Positions 11,009 to 20,902 of a stretch of DNA of 64,000 nt are shown here, in pieces. Each line of letters begins with the position of its first letter. Position 1 is the first letter of the stretch. The DNA comes from Phanerodontia chrysosporium. Lineage: Eukaryota; Basidiomycota; Agaricomycetes; Polyporales; Phanerochaetaceae. The position numbers were made by a program, and so were the translations under genes. The notes under the pieces are model-generated. The model was not told the origin of the DNA, ran no database searches, and saw only the letters and a list, made by a program, of their open reading frames with translations. The DNA is taken from positions 1 to 64,000 of the forward strand of contig MJGA01000015.1 of assembly GCA_001910725.1 (NCBI GenBank), read 5' to 3'.

Positions 11009-11608
11009 TGTCACAGTTTTTTGTCTTAACCCTTAGGGTTAGGGGCAGCAGGTGACAGAAGTGATTACTCCGAACTGTGACATGCACAAACGTTGGAGTG
11101 ACAGCCCTAGGCTCGGGGCAGGTCACATAATATGGTGGTCATATGATGCGCATATGTGCGGTATTCCAGGGTCACATGGTCGAAGGTCTAGAAGTAGATA
11201 AGGGTCTGGAGGTGCCGAGACACTCCAGAATGGACTAGAAAATCCTGGAGGTCTCTGGACAGGTCCGGACAGTGCTGGAATGTTCTGGAGATTTCTGGGA
11301 CATCGTAGGAACATTTAGAAACATGTAGGAGAATGTAGGAATGTCTGTAGTGCACTAGCCAATAGCGTAGTAGGTATTAGATACCTAGGACCCTGAACAC
11401 CAGTCCCTGGGGACCTGGTGCGCATGTATATAAACCCTGAGGGCTGGGGGTGCCTCCCCAGCTTCAATCTCATCGCATCTCACCTCTCTAGTCTCTATAC
11501 CTCGTCTTCAAGCTTGGCTACACCCTTTGTAGTCCGAGTAAACCTTTGCCAGTGAATATTACTAGTTGGTTTGGTGTATAGGCACTAGGGCAGTGCATTT
11601 TTGTGATA
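11009..11608 (+). repeat. 3' LTR of Element A
   Basis: 600 bp, TGTCACAG...TTGTGATA, aligned end to end with 1147-1746 and followed by the TSD GGAAC. Confidence 0.93.
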
Positions 11609-11613
11609 GGAAC

Positions 11614-12246
11614 TGGGACAAGTATCAGAAGTGCGCGGGAGGCGGCACTTCTGGTAAGGAGCGACCAAAAGGCTCGGTCGGGTGCATAGGGCCTGTAGGG
11701 CAGACGCTCAGTTCAATAACTAATACATGGATTAGTATGCTACTGGGGTCTGCAGGCACAAAGGAAAACACACACTCAGAGTAAACAAGTCTCTGAGTAT
11801 CGAGAGAGGGCTGTGGGACATATATAAAGGAGTGGGACAAATTATCTAAGCTATAACTATACAGACATTACTGTGAAAGGGAGGATGTGGTGGTAGCCTC
11901 AATCATCCAAAGGCGTTTTGCTTCCACGCCACATGACGGATGGTTGTTGACACTTGCGCGAATCCGCTGTGAGTCCAGCACGAGTCCGTACGTCACTTCG
12001 ACAATAAGAGATGGTTCTCCAGCTTGCTCTTTACGAACTCAGCAGGGTGGTCCTCATCAAGTAACAGGTGGAAAATTTTGCCTCTTCCGTCATTCCTCTA
12101 GTTCCTTGTATGCAGGCATCCACACACCATCAAACTTTTCCTTCCAATTGGTAATGATACCTTTCTCTTCTCACTTGACTTTCAGAACCTCTGCCTTCGA
12201 TTCCATATTTTCAGGCAAACTCCTCTTCTGATTCTCTGTGTCTGAA
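11614..12246 (-). pseudogene. Degenerate Element 0 segment after the zinc knuckle
   Basis: From 12246 to about 11885 the minus strand continues the gag reading in patches (NMESKAEVLKVK, IITNWKEKF, VWMPAYKELEE) with several stops. From 11885 to 11614 no coding similarity is seen; it may be linker sequence or an old small insertion. A plus-strand ORF at 11887-12231 is a shadow. Confidence 0.45.
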
Positions 12247-12534
12247 TCACAGCTGTTTTACTGCACCTTGGTTCTTTTCCTGGGCTTTATGTGCTAGCGT
12301 AGACTGCATAGCTTGAACAGAAACAAAGTTAGTCCGTAGGGTTGCGGCTCGTTTGATGGCTGAGACCCAGTCTTTATTGTGTTTTCTGGACAGAATGCCA
12401 TCATTCATAAGAGTAATCTGACTTCTCTCATCACGTATAACAGTTCCATTGGCTAAGTATTCTTGCAAAGCCTCACACCTATTCATAGAGTGCCCAAGAG
12501 CACTATATCCAAAAGAGGTACAATTTTGGAACAT
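12247..12534 (-). pseudogene. Element 0 gag zinc-knuckle region
   Basis: The minus reading has CTSFGYSALGHSMNRC followed by EALQEYLANGTVIRDERSQI and TLMNDGILSRKHNKD. This is the zinc-knuckle signature of the Agaricomycete gypsy clade (C-X2-C-X4-H-X4-C, then a leucine-rich motif and a 'v-N-D-G/P-x-x-I' motif). The second Cys of the knuckle is lost. Its homologue in Element G is at 59.57-59.7 kb (CHYCAQMGHCISAY ... NRIVLPSGVF). Confidence 0.75.
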
Positions 12535-12725
12535 AGAGAAAATAATGAAACACCTAGTACTGTGTGGAGCGGTGGATCTCGTTCAAACAACTGGGACCTT
12601 AGCACTAAAGTCAAACTTGCAACTGAACCACTTCTCCGATCTACTAGTGGCACTAAGATCATCTTCACCAAAGGGTTCCTGTTACAGGCACGGAAGTAAA
12701 CCATAGTATAGGCTGGATCATTTAT

Positions 12726-13433
12726 TCACATCTTTTTCATTTGTGCGATCAATTCCTCCATCTTTAGATCATCCTTGGCCTTGTCCTTAAGAGGAGTAAG
12801 TGGCCGCAAAGTCATTTGTGATGGTGGTGCATTAGAGTCACTCTCTGACAAGGACTCTGACTCTGGCTTCTTGACAGTTTGTGTCTTCTTCTTTCTCTTC
12901 TCTCTCGTCCTCGACAACTCTCTTCCTTTCTTCTTCGACTTTCTTTCCTCCTTGTAATGTCATCATCCCCAGATAAGTCATCCTCTGAATCAGAGTCAGA
13001 ACAGTCTGAGTCAGTAGGTGATGCTTCGTTAGTATCTTCTGTTTCAGGTTCTGAGAACAGACAATCTCTGTTAAAGCGCTAATGATGCAGAAGTGATTCT
13101 GCAACCTGAGTGACATCGTCCACCTTAAATGGGTCTACCAGGTCATGAATTGGAAACTTAGCAACTAGCCTTGACTCAAGTGACTTCTTGAAAGGCAAAG
13201 AAATGCCAACTCAGAAATAGTACTTGTAGTCGTAGTTCGACAGCCTGTTGTGTTTCTTCAACCATTCTGCTATCTGTATGAAGTCTTACATGTACTTGTT
13301 CCAAGTCTTAAGTGTCTTAATGGACTTGGACTTTGTATGCCTAGCAAGCTTATCTAGATCTCTAGCAAACCTCTTGGTATTCTTGTTTGCTTCATAGTAC
13401 TTCTTGAGATCATGTACAAAGAATGTCCAGTTA
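12726..13433 (-). pseudogene. Element 0 gag capsid region
   Basis: Minus-strand reading from the Element D insertion: TPNWTFFVHDLKKYYEANKN, RFARDLDKLARHTKSKSI, then after a stop DFIQIAEWLKKHNRLSNYD and PFKVDDVTQVAESLL. This fits the capsid of the clade (W-x-x-F-x-x-x-L-x-x-Y-Y, then Y-x-x-x-F-x-x-I-x-x-W-L). An acidic Ser-rich stretch (SEDDLSGDD) and DDLKMEELIAQMKKM follow. At least three nonsense codons are present. Confidence 0.72.
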
Positions 13434-13438
13434 GGGGT

Positions 13439-14621
13439 TGTCGTGCTTTATACCCTGGCAAAAGATATTACCAAAGGTAACTGAGTGAGGTGAACCAGAC
13501 TGTTGGTCGACTACTGCCTCAGGCATTCGTGTGGAGGGAAAGGTATTGCTGGGATAGTAGGTATACAGAGGGTAGGATAGTGTATAGAGGTAGAAGAGGT
13601 TAGTCTCCTAGAAGGGGAAAGGTAATAAGACTTAAGTACAAGTAACACTTGTAAGTAAGACCTTAGTAAAAAAAAGAGTAAGTAAAGTAAGCCTTGCTTG
13701 CTTATCTTTACTTATAACCACAGACTGAGTAACAACCAAGTAAGTATAGCCTGCTTGCTATAACTTACATGTAAACTGTGAATCGTAGACGAATAACTAA
13801 ACCTTCTCAACCAAATAGCTCAACTACCAGGCGCCTTGCTGGACTAAAGAGCTAACGTAAAACCATAATACCATAGACGTAACTAGAGTAAGCAATAGAC
13901 TACCATCACAATGCCTGACTGCACTGGTGGACTAACTAATCTTATTGTAGACAGAGGACCGTAGACTAAAGACTGAGTAAGCAATAGACTACCACTACAA
14001 TGCTTAGTTGCACTAGTGGGCTACCTACTCTTACTAGAACCGAATCACACTTATACTGATAACACACAGCCCACACCAAGAGATGGTGGTGGTTGAGGTG
14101 AGAAAATAGCTGGCTGCTTCCAACTAGTGATCTATTGAGAGAGAAGAAGAGAGTGGCCTTTTATACTCCTACAGAGTATGGCCTTATTTGACCATGTTTG
14201 GTCAATTTGTACAGTGCTAGAATGTTCTACAAGGTGCTACACTATTCTACATTCTTCCTGCAACTCCCTTCCGCTTCCTTTTCCGCTTGGCACCTTCTTT
14301 CTGTACCTTTCCAGTGGATTCCATTCCTTTCCATATTTTCCTCTGACTTTCCACATGTCTCTCCCCTTATTCCAGAGATGCTTGGCGCATTCCCAGGCCT
14401 AATTGAGTAGTTACTTTCCCACACCGCCCAAATATAGCCTGTCTTTCCCACAGTGATCTCAAGATGGCTGTGTCTTCTCACGCCCTCCCACGCTTTATTA
14501 TACATTCCCACGCCTTGAATTCCTCTTCTATACTAAGCTCTGCTTCATTGTGCTAATCCTGCTATACCGGAATGAGCCTCATTTCATTCATATCTTGTAG
14601 CAAACAGGTTTGGCGCATGAT
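13439..14621 (-). repeat. LTR of the D family (3' LTR of Element D)
   Basis: It aligns with 21624-22847 (opposite strand) and, in part, with 20691-20897. On the minus strand it runs from ATCATGCGCC to AGCACGACA, with a TATA box (GTATAAAAGG, near 14155) followed by a pyrimidine-rich stretch. All three starts in the window read ATCATG rather than plain TG. Confidence 0.75.
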
Positions 14622-14666
14622 ATCCGGGGGTTGCTTGAAATATGAACTGTCCTCAGTTCAACTCAC

Positions 14667-15925
14667 TTACAAACTGAATGAATATGAGGCTGATTCTGGC
14701 CCCTCATATGCTGACGAAGCTAACTCTGAGTCTCGATCATCATCTGAGTTTGCGCTATAGTCTGCTGAACTTCCCGATAACCATGAGTCCATATCTGAGT
14801 CTTGATCTCCCGAATCTTCTGTGAGCTTAGCCATGACCTTCTCTAGGTACTCATCTGACCTGGATACGTAAGGTAGTATCCTGAATGCTGCTACTGCCTG
14901 TCTCCAGATAGTGCCATCCAGTTCTTGCAGAATGTAGGCGCCATTCCTTGTCCTTCTAACTACCTCGTAGGGTCCTTGATACCTATCGTGATGCTTCTCC
15001 TTGGAATTCTCCTTAGCCTTGTTCCTTATCAAGACTAAGGTTCCAGGGGGGTAAGAATCCTTGACTAGTCGTGTCTTATACCTCCTTTCAAACTGCTCCT
15101 TGGCTTGAAAGTGATGCTTCTTCAGAATTGCTGCTGCCTTGGCTAAATCTTCAGGTCGCTTTTGAAGCTGCCTTATCCTTAACGCTAACAGGTCTTCTGA
15201 GGTCATTCCTCGCTTGAATCCGTCCACCATAAAAGTTGCTTCCGTGAGATCAAAGGGTAATACTGGATGCACACCATGAAGCAGATAATATGGCAAGAAT
15301 TCTGTCTGACACCTGACGGTAACTCTGTCTGCAAAGAAAGCATGTGATATGTGTGCTGGCCACTGATGTACCTTGCCATCACAGGCTTTAAGAATAGACT
15401 CCCTAATGATATAGTGTCCTCGCTCTACTACTCCATTTACTTTAGAGTTGTAAGCTGAAATTCTTATTTGGGGTATTTTAAATCTATCCATGAGCTCCGT
15501 GAATGCCTTCTCAACTTCCAATCCATTGTCCGTCATTACCTGTCCTACCGCGCCATATCTGCAGAAGACTTGCTCCCATAGAAACTTGGCCATAGACTTC
15601 AAGTTAGGCTGTCTCATGACTCGTCCTTCAGCTACTCCTGACAAATCATCTCTTGCGGCTGCTATTCATCTGTAGCTTTTAATCTGAGACATGAACATCA
15701 CATCCACATATATTTTTTAGGAATAGAGTGAATGGCGTGGATACCATGATAGGTACCTCTGCCTTCTTTACGCTATGTACTTGGCATTGATGGCATGATC
15801 TAACATGTCTCCGGACATCTAGGCCAGTAGAATCGTTGTCTAAGCATTGCCAATACTGCTTCAGCTCCGTGATGCCCTTATCCTTCATGGGCTGCTTGTA
15901 GCAACTGAGTGTGCTTTTCTCGACG
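14667..15925 (-). pseudogene. Element D integrase and C-terminal tail
   Basis: On the minus strand a zinc-binding stretch (RRHVRSCHQCQ) leads to TPFTLFL and the first catalytic Asp region (YVDVMFMSQ). A frame break and one stop follow near 15660-15700. A clean 325-codon ORF (15644-14667) then carries the second Asp (MTDNGLEVEKAF), the Glu (NSKVNGVVERGHYIIRESI) and the C-terminal barrel (SYPPGTLVLIRNK, RYQGPYEVVRRTRNGAY), ending in an acidic Ser-rich tail. The order matches Element G. It lies about 45 bp from the LTR. The D-family integrase is less decayed than its neighbours. Confidence 0.82.
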
Positions 15926-15930
15926 GAATA

Positions 15931-16624
15931 TGTGACGGATGTGACGGCGCAGCCCTATTTTTCGCCGATTTTTGGCTATTTTCCTCGATTAATCCAATGG
16001 GCGAGCAGCCCTCGCGCCGTCTAGAGTTCTAGCCACCCACACTCAGCACCTGGCCACTCAGCGCCAGCGCCCTGATGGCGCATCACCCCTAGACACCAGC
16101 GCACCCCGCTGCGCGCTCAGACACTGCCCGGATCACCAGTCTGCCCTGCAACCGGTTCCCCAGATCGCCGAAGCAGCACTGTCATCCCTGATGACTCCCT
16201 TCACCGAGACACGCCGAGCTGGTCAGCGTGATGACACAGCCTCAGCCCGATGCAGCCTCGAGACACTGCCAGCTGACACAGCCTCGTGACATAGCCCCAG
16301 CACAGTCTCACCGTGCAGTCCATGTTGCAGCCCCGCTGGCTATGCCAAGCACTGCTCATCAGCTTAGGTAATCGTACAGTCTGCCCTAGAGTACTGTAGT
16401 ATATAAGGGTAGCTTCCCTCACTCCTGTCCGTCATCTCGACCTCTTGGTCAATACGGACAGGTAAGCCCCAGTTTGTATAGTAGCATAACTTACTAATGT
16501 ATCTTGGTCAATACGGACAGCTGCATAAGTTTGTTCGTCACTGCGTGACCTGCTCTGCTGCGCCTTGTTGTTGACCTCCCCATTCGCCCTCCCTCGTACA
16601 GCGTTGAGCCTTTGCTTCGCGACA
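15931..16624 (+). repeat. 5' LTR of Element B (B family)
   Basis: It runs from TGTGACGGATGTGACGG to TTCGCGACA and aligns with 39439-40130 and the other B copies. TATATAA at 16400-16406 lies about 34 bp before ATCTCGACCT (16434), the likely start. The 18-mer CTTGGTCAATACGGACAG occurs twice, 59 bp apart. Confidence 0.9.
16462..16520 (+). other. Intron-like 59-bp unit in the B-family LTR
   Basis: The donor CAG|GTAAGC at 16462, branch-like TACTAAT at about 16491 and acceptor GGACAG| at 16520 define a typical short fungal intron. Other copies keep the branch as CACTAAT. The unit is also one period of an 18-bp direct repeat. The copy at 23198-23830 lacks exactly this unit. Confidence 0.5.
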
Positions 16625-16626
16625 TT

Positions 16627-16636
16627 AGGTCAAGAT
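16627..16636 (+). promoter_or_regulatory. Putative self-priming primer-binding site of Element B
   Basis: AGGTCAAGAT, two bases after the LTR, is complementary to ATCTCGACCT (16434-16443) at 9 of 10 positions. It is perfectly complementary to the same site in the LTR copy at 39439 (ATCTTGACCT). Confidence 0.6.
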
Positions 16637-16778
16637 CTTTTGGGTGCCCTAGGCATTTTTCCCCTACCGCTCCTTCCACAATACCGTTTAAAACAGTTTA
16701 TCCCCACCGATTAAAGCAAGTACGTCGTAGTCGAGCAGTCCGCTCACTCTGTACACGTTGCTGAGGTTTGCATTTGCA

Positions 16779-17468
16779 GTGCTGAAAGACGTCCAGCTCA
16801 AGGAGCACATCCCCCAACGCATCTTTGACCGCCTCCAACGTCGTTGCGAGGTCGGTAACCCCGTCAAGTGGACAGACCGCAAAGTCAAGGCGGTCGTCAA
16901 GTACGTGTCCACGCTCCCCCAGCCTCCGCCCTCCGTCCCCTCCATCAACTGGACTGCCGTTCGTGAGGCTTGTGAGGCCGAACAACGCGTAGGCAACCGC
17001 ATCTGCGAGCAGCGCCAACGAGAGGCGCAAGAAGCCCAGGCCGCCGTAGTCGCCTCCTCCTCGAAGTTCATTTTGGCAGAGCGCCTCAGCGCCGCCCCGA
17101 CGTACGAGTCCATCGCCCGCAAGCCCGTCGGCATCAACATCTTCAAATACTCCCCCACCGACCTTGTTGGCATCTTCACACCCAAGCTCGATGCAACCAT
17201 CAAGCGTCTCAAGGCCGTCGAGGAAGTCGACCTGTTTCACCTCGTCAACAGTGACCATGCGCACGGCGTCTGCCAGCTGCTCGAACGCCTCCGGCAGATT
17301 CGCGCCGAGCTCGTCCGCCTCGCCCCTACTACCACGTTTAAGGAGTGGCATCAATACGAGCTAGGTCTTGCTCAAATTGGTGACATTTCGCTTATCGGTT
17401 TAAGGCGCAACTTCCATCGAATCGTGGGAGAATTAGACATTGTGTATCAGGCCAGATATTTCGACTAA
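16779..17468 (+). pseudogene. ORF0 of Element B, pre-gag protein
   Basis: The frame is open from 16731 to 17468 without an ATG. By comparison with Element C, the GTG at 16779 (VLKDVQLKEHIPQRIFDRL) probably stands where the ATG was. TTTGCAG just upstream resembles a splice acceptor. About 230 residues, charged and helical, with an Ala/Gln/Glu-rich middle (QRQREAQEAQAAVVA). The C-terminal block GLAQIGDISLIGLRRNFHRI aligns with the ORF0 blocks of A and C (R-D-L-K-K...S-F...R-Y/F). No known domain is recognised. Apart from the start codon the frame is undamaged, unlike gag and RT next to it. ORF0 ends 73 bp before the gag ATG. Confidence 0.65.
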
Positions 17469-17541
17469 ATAAATACATTTTCTGTCGCTCTGGATTTTGA
17501 CTGTTCGAATTGTCCATACTTCTTTGGGCGAACCACAGAAA

Positions 17542-19084
17542 ATGGCGTCATTGCTGCCGCTGATCTCCACATTGAGGAGAACAACAGGTCTCGAGAAGTC
17601 AGAGAGTGCAGTCAACAGCCCTGCCCTCATCGAGAGACTGTCCCTCCGCTACTCCCGGTTCCACCTAGCGATCGAGAAACACAATTCGAACACTCTCGTT
17701 TCGCGCAACGGCTAGAATTCGCCCGCGCTTCTGCCACCACCCCAAATACTCCCGACCGCAGCTCTTCGGACAGCAGCCACCACTCGTCTCCCAAGTCATC
17801 ACTCGGCTCCGTCCTCTTCGATCACGAACCAGTTCCTTCGCCCCTCGATCTCTCCCGCACTCACTCAGGAGTCAATACTCCCTGTCCCCCCAATATGTCG
17901 AGCACTCCCGGTGGAGCACCTCCCGGCCCGGTTCCCCCGACCCCATTTCCGCTGCTCTTCTGCAAATGACCCAGGCTATGACAGAGCTCACTAATACGGT
18001 TAACACTCTGACCCAGACTCTTGGCGCCAATCGGACAACGGTCAACGCAACGGTCAACACCAGCAAAGAACTGCCCTTCGTCGAGAAGCCCATCCCATTC
18101 AAAGGGAAAGGTTCCGATACGGCCTGTCTCTTCCATGCCGCCTACCGCATCTACGCCGACAGACAGCCGGAGAAATTCGGCAAGCGCGACGTCAACGGTA
18201 ATCTCCAGCAGAACGCAAACACCGGCAAAATCCTGGTAGACGGTCAAAAATGGATCGTCGGCGCTCTCTTCTTCATGCAGGACGAAGCGGCCGAATGGGC
18301 GCGGCAGTACATCGAGCAGGCCGCGTACAGTACTTAGATATTCGACGGCTCTCGCGCCATGTTTTGGGAAGCGTTCAAAAACTGGTTCGAGCCCGTGAAT
18401 GAAAAAGCCGAGGCTCTCAGCAAGCTGCAGGCATGCACGCAGGGCAACTGTCGGTTCGCGGAGTTCTTCGCGGAGTTTCAATCCCTCGCCAGTCGCACAA
18501 AGCTCACCCCCGAAGACCTGGCAGCTCAGCTACGGACAAAGCTCAACAAGGACTACCTCGAGCAGATCTCGTACATGGTCGATCACAACACCGGCAAGGG
18601 TCCCGAGACGTATGACGCGCTCAAGAATGCTGGCTTCACTGTCGACCGATCAAAGGACAAGCTCTCGCAGGATCTCTTGGCACAGCAGGGCAAGACATTC
18701 TCGACTCCAGTTAGCTCGTTGATGTGCGCCTTCCGCGATCCGAACGCGATGGACATCGACGCTTTGAACATCAACAAGCTGTTTAAGGGTCTCACCGGCA
18801 CGGACCTCAAGCGCCAGTTTGACGCTGTCATGAAGGATCACTGTAAGGTCTGCGGCAAGAAAGGTCATTGGTCCCGCGTCTGTCGCGCCCGCCTCGAGGG
18901 CAAGCCGAGAACCGCCCCCGCTACTGCCGCCGTTTGTGCCTCGTCTTCAGATACCTTGTCGCAGGACTCCTCGTCTCCAGCCTCCTCGTCTTCTGGCAGC
19001 TCGTCTGACGACCAGGCTGCCGCGCTCGCTGCCCTCCGTGATCAGCTGGCTCTGATACAAAAGCAGCTCGGGGGTTTTGCTTAA
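17542..19084 (+). pseudogene. Gag of Element B
   Basis: ATG at 17542 follows a CACAG acceptor-like motif. The reading changes frame twice (near 17713 and 17950) through a Ser/Pro-rich N-terminal part, then runs in one frame from 17966: helical MTQAMTELTNTVNTLTQTL, capsid IVGALFFMQDEAAEWARQYI and FWEAFKNWFEPVNEKAEAL. One TAG at 18335-18337 stands where Trp is expected. Nucleocapsid: DPNAMDIDAL, then the zinc knuckle CKVCGKKGHWSRVC (about 18843-18884), then a Ser-rich tail and QAAALAALRDQLALIQKQL at the end. It is close to functional but for these lesions. Confidence 0.85.
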
Positions 19085-19203
19085 GGGGCCGGAGTGACGC
19101 CGCATCGTCGGTCCCCGTTTCGTCAAGCCCAGATTCAACTCTGGCGCCTTCGCTAGAACCACAGGACATTTCGGACTCTATTCGCTCATGTACAATATCA
19201 GTA

Positions 19204-20690
19204 TTGGATCCCTTCTCAAATCATTACCGTGTACCAGTAAAGCTTACTGAAATCAATAAAACTATTCGCACGCCTGCAATGATTGATTCCGGAGCGAGTT
19301 CGCTGTTCATCCACGAGGACTTCTGCAAGCAGCATAAGATTCTTATAGTATCACTCAAAAGGGAGATCACGCTATATAACATTGACGGAACTAAGAACGA
19401 AGCAGGGTCTATCACGCGCCGTGCCAGACTCCAGCTCACTGTGGGTTCTTACACGTTTAAGGAGGAGTTTCTTATTACAAACATCAGTCCAGAGGACGTC
19501 ATCCTCGGACTTCCGTGGCTCAAGAAATGGAATCCGAACATCGACTGGGAAACGGGAGATGTCCAGTTTCAGCTCCGCGGCGGAGCTGAGGACACCCCGG
19601 TTTTTGGTATCCACCAGATTGACGCCAACCGCTTCAAGCGCCGTGAATGGCTTCGAGTAGGCATTGTCGAGGACGCCAAGGACGAAGTCTGAATCCTCGC
19701 CAGCTACACTTACTCGCAAGCGATCACTGTTGAAGCCAATCGCAAGAAGTACGCCCAGACGTTTGAAGAGTTGGTCCCCAAGGAGTACCACCGACACAAG
19801 AAGGTGTTCTCCGAAGAGGAATCGCACTGCCTTCCGAAGCATCAGCCCTGGGACCACGCGATAGATCTCGTCCCGGAAGCCCGACATCGATCAAATCGAA
19901 GATTTACCCTATGTCCCCGATTGAGAATGAAGAACTATAACGGTTCATCGACGATGCACTCGCCAAGGGCTATATCATCCCCAGCAAGTCTCCGATTGCC
20001 TCCCCTGTCTTCTTCATCAAGAAAAAGGACGGCAAGCTCCGGTTCATTCAGAACTACCGCAAACTCAACGACATCACCGTGAAGAATCGGTACCCCCTTC
20101 CGCTCGCCTCCGACACCATCAGGAAGCTCCAGGGCGCTAAGATCTTCACCAAGTTTGATGTCCGTTGGGGCTACAACAATGTCTGCATTAAGGAAGGAGA
20201 CAAGTGGAAAGCCGCCTTCGTCACTAACCGCGGTCTCTTCGAGCCCAGAGTTATGTACTTCGGTCTGTGCAACAGCCCCGCGACGTTCTAGGTCTTCATG
20301 AACCATATCTTCGCCGACCTCATCGCTGAGAACAAGGTCGCAGTTTACCTCGACAACATCCTCATCTGGTCGAACGATCTCGCTTCGCATCAGAAGATTG
20401 TTCACGAGGTTCTGGCACGCCTCGCCAAGTACGATCTGTACCTTCGGCCCAAAAAGTGCGAGTTCGAGTGCTCAGAGATCGAGTACCTCGGGCTCCTCAT
20501 CAGCGAAGGACAAGTTGGCATGGACCCCAGCAAGGTTAAGGCTGTAGCCAAATGGCCGACTCCGAAGAACCTCAAAGACGTACGAGGCTTCGTCGGGTTC
20601 GCCAACTTCTACCGCTGCTTCATTAAGGACTTCTCAAAGATCTGCCGCCCGCTGCACAATCTGACGAAGAAGGACACTCCGTTTAATTGG
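19204..20690 (+). pseudogene. Element B pol: protease and truncated RT
   Basis: The protease (19204-19692) keeps its active site AMIDSGASSLFIHEDF and the WNPNIDW end motif. A linker (SEEESHCLPKHQPWDHAID) leads to RT. Lesions: a TGA at 19690, a frameshift near 19875, a stop near 19936, and PATF followed by TAG (20289) where Gln is expected. The RT catalytic box reads VYLDNILIW, so the second Asp of Y-L-D-D is Asn. RT continues through KWPTPKNLKDVRGFVGFANF and ends at DTPFNW, fused to D-family LTR sequence. An intact dUTPase or integrase position cannot be judged because that part is gone. Confidence 0.87.
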
Positions 20691-20897
20691 TGTCCCACAT
20701 TGCCCAAATATAGCCTGCCTTTCCCACAGTGATCCCAAGATGGCTGCGTCTTCTTACGCCCTCCCACACTTTACTATACATTCCCACGCCTTGAATTCCT
20801 CTTCTATACTAAGCTCTGCTTCATTATGCTAATCCTGCTATGCCGGAATGAGCCTCATTTCATTCATATCTTGTGGCAAACAGGTTTAGCGCATGAT
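20691..20897 (-). repeat. 5' LTR remnant of Element D
   Basis: It aligns with the first 200 bp of the D-family LTR in minus orientation (compare 14420-14621). It is cut on the left by the deletion junction with Element B. It is followed on the right by AGGGT, the presumed TSD. Confidence 0.75.
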
Positions 20898-20902
20898 AGG
20901 GT

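Larger units (their letters stand above)
1147..11608 (+). mobile_element. Element A: degenerate chromodomain Ty3/gypsy element with ORF0 and a C-terminal dUTPase
   Basis: Two 600-bp LTRs (1147-1746 and 11009-11608) flank a coding interior. The TSD GGAAC is at 1142-1146 and 11609-11613. The order inside is ORF0, gag, protease, RT, RNase H, integrase, chromodomain, dUTPase. The LTRs differ at several dozen positions, mostly transitions, so the insertion is old, and all ORFs carry stops or frameshifts. It lies opposite to and inside Element 0. A solo LTR of the B family interrupts its RT. The integrase core is followed by GPF/GPY and chromodomain modules, which places it among the chromoviruses. 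Confidence 0.93.
15931..20690 (+). mobile_element. Element B: truncated Ty3/gypsy element with ORF0
   Basis: A complete 5' LTR (694 bp) and a self-priming site are followed by ORF0, gag, protease and RT. The reading stops abruptly at about 20690 within RT (DTPFNW), where D-family LTR sequence begins, so RNase H, integrase and the 3' LTR are missing. The flank before the LTR is GAATA (15926-15930); its partner was lost. Its LTR family also supplies the solo LTRs at 5428, 23198 and 39439. Coding regions have few but clear inactivating changes. Confidence 0.85.
13439..20897 (-). mobile_element. Element D: minus-strand gypsy element with large internal deletion
   Basis: A 3' LTR (13439-14621), the integrase end (14667-15925) and a 5' LTR remnant (20691-20897) lie on the minus strand. 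Flanking 5-mers GGGGT (13434-13438) and AGGGT (20898-20902) fit a TSD with one mutation. Removing the element and one TSD joins the Element 0 gag frame. Plus-strand Element B sits inside it. The 5' part of D (gag to RT), most of its 5' LTR and the right part of Element B are missing, so one large deletion ending at about 20690 probably removed them. Confidence 0.72.

Noticed and set aside
11887..12231. Plus-strand ORF of 114 codons
   Set aside because: It is the antisense of decayed Element 0 gag and lacks any motif.
17861..18481. Long minus-strand ORF opposite Element B gag
   Set aside because: The gag frame with zinc knuckle lies on the plus strand; the minus ORF reflects GC-rich codon use.
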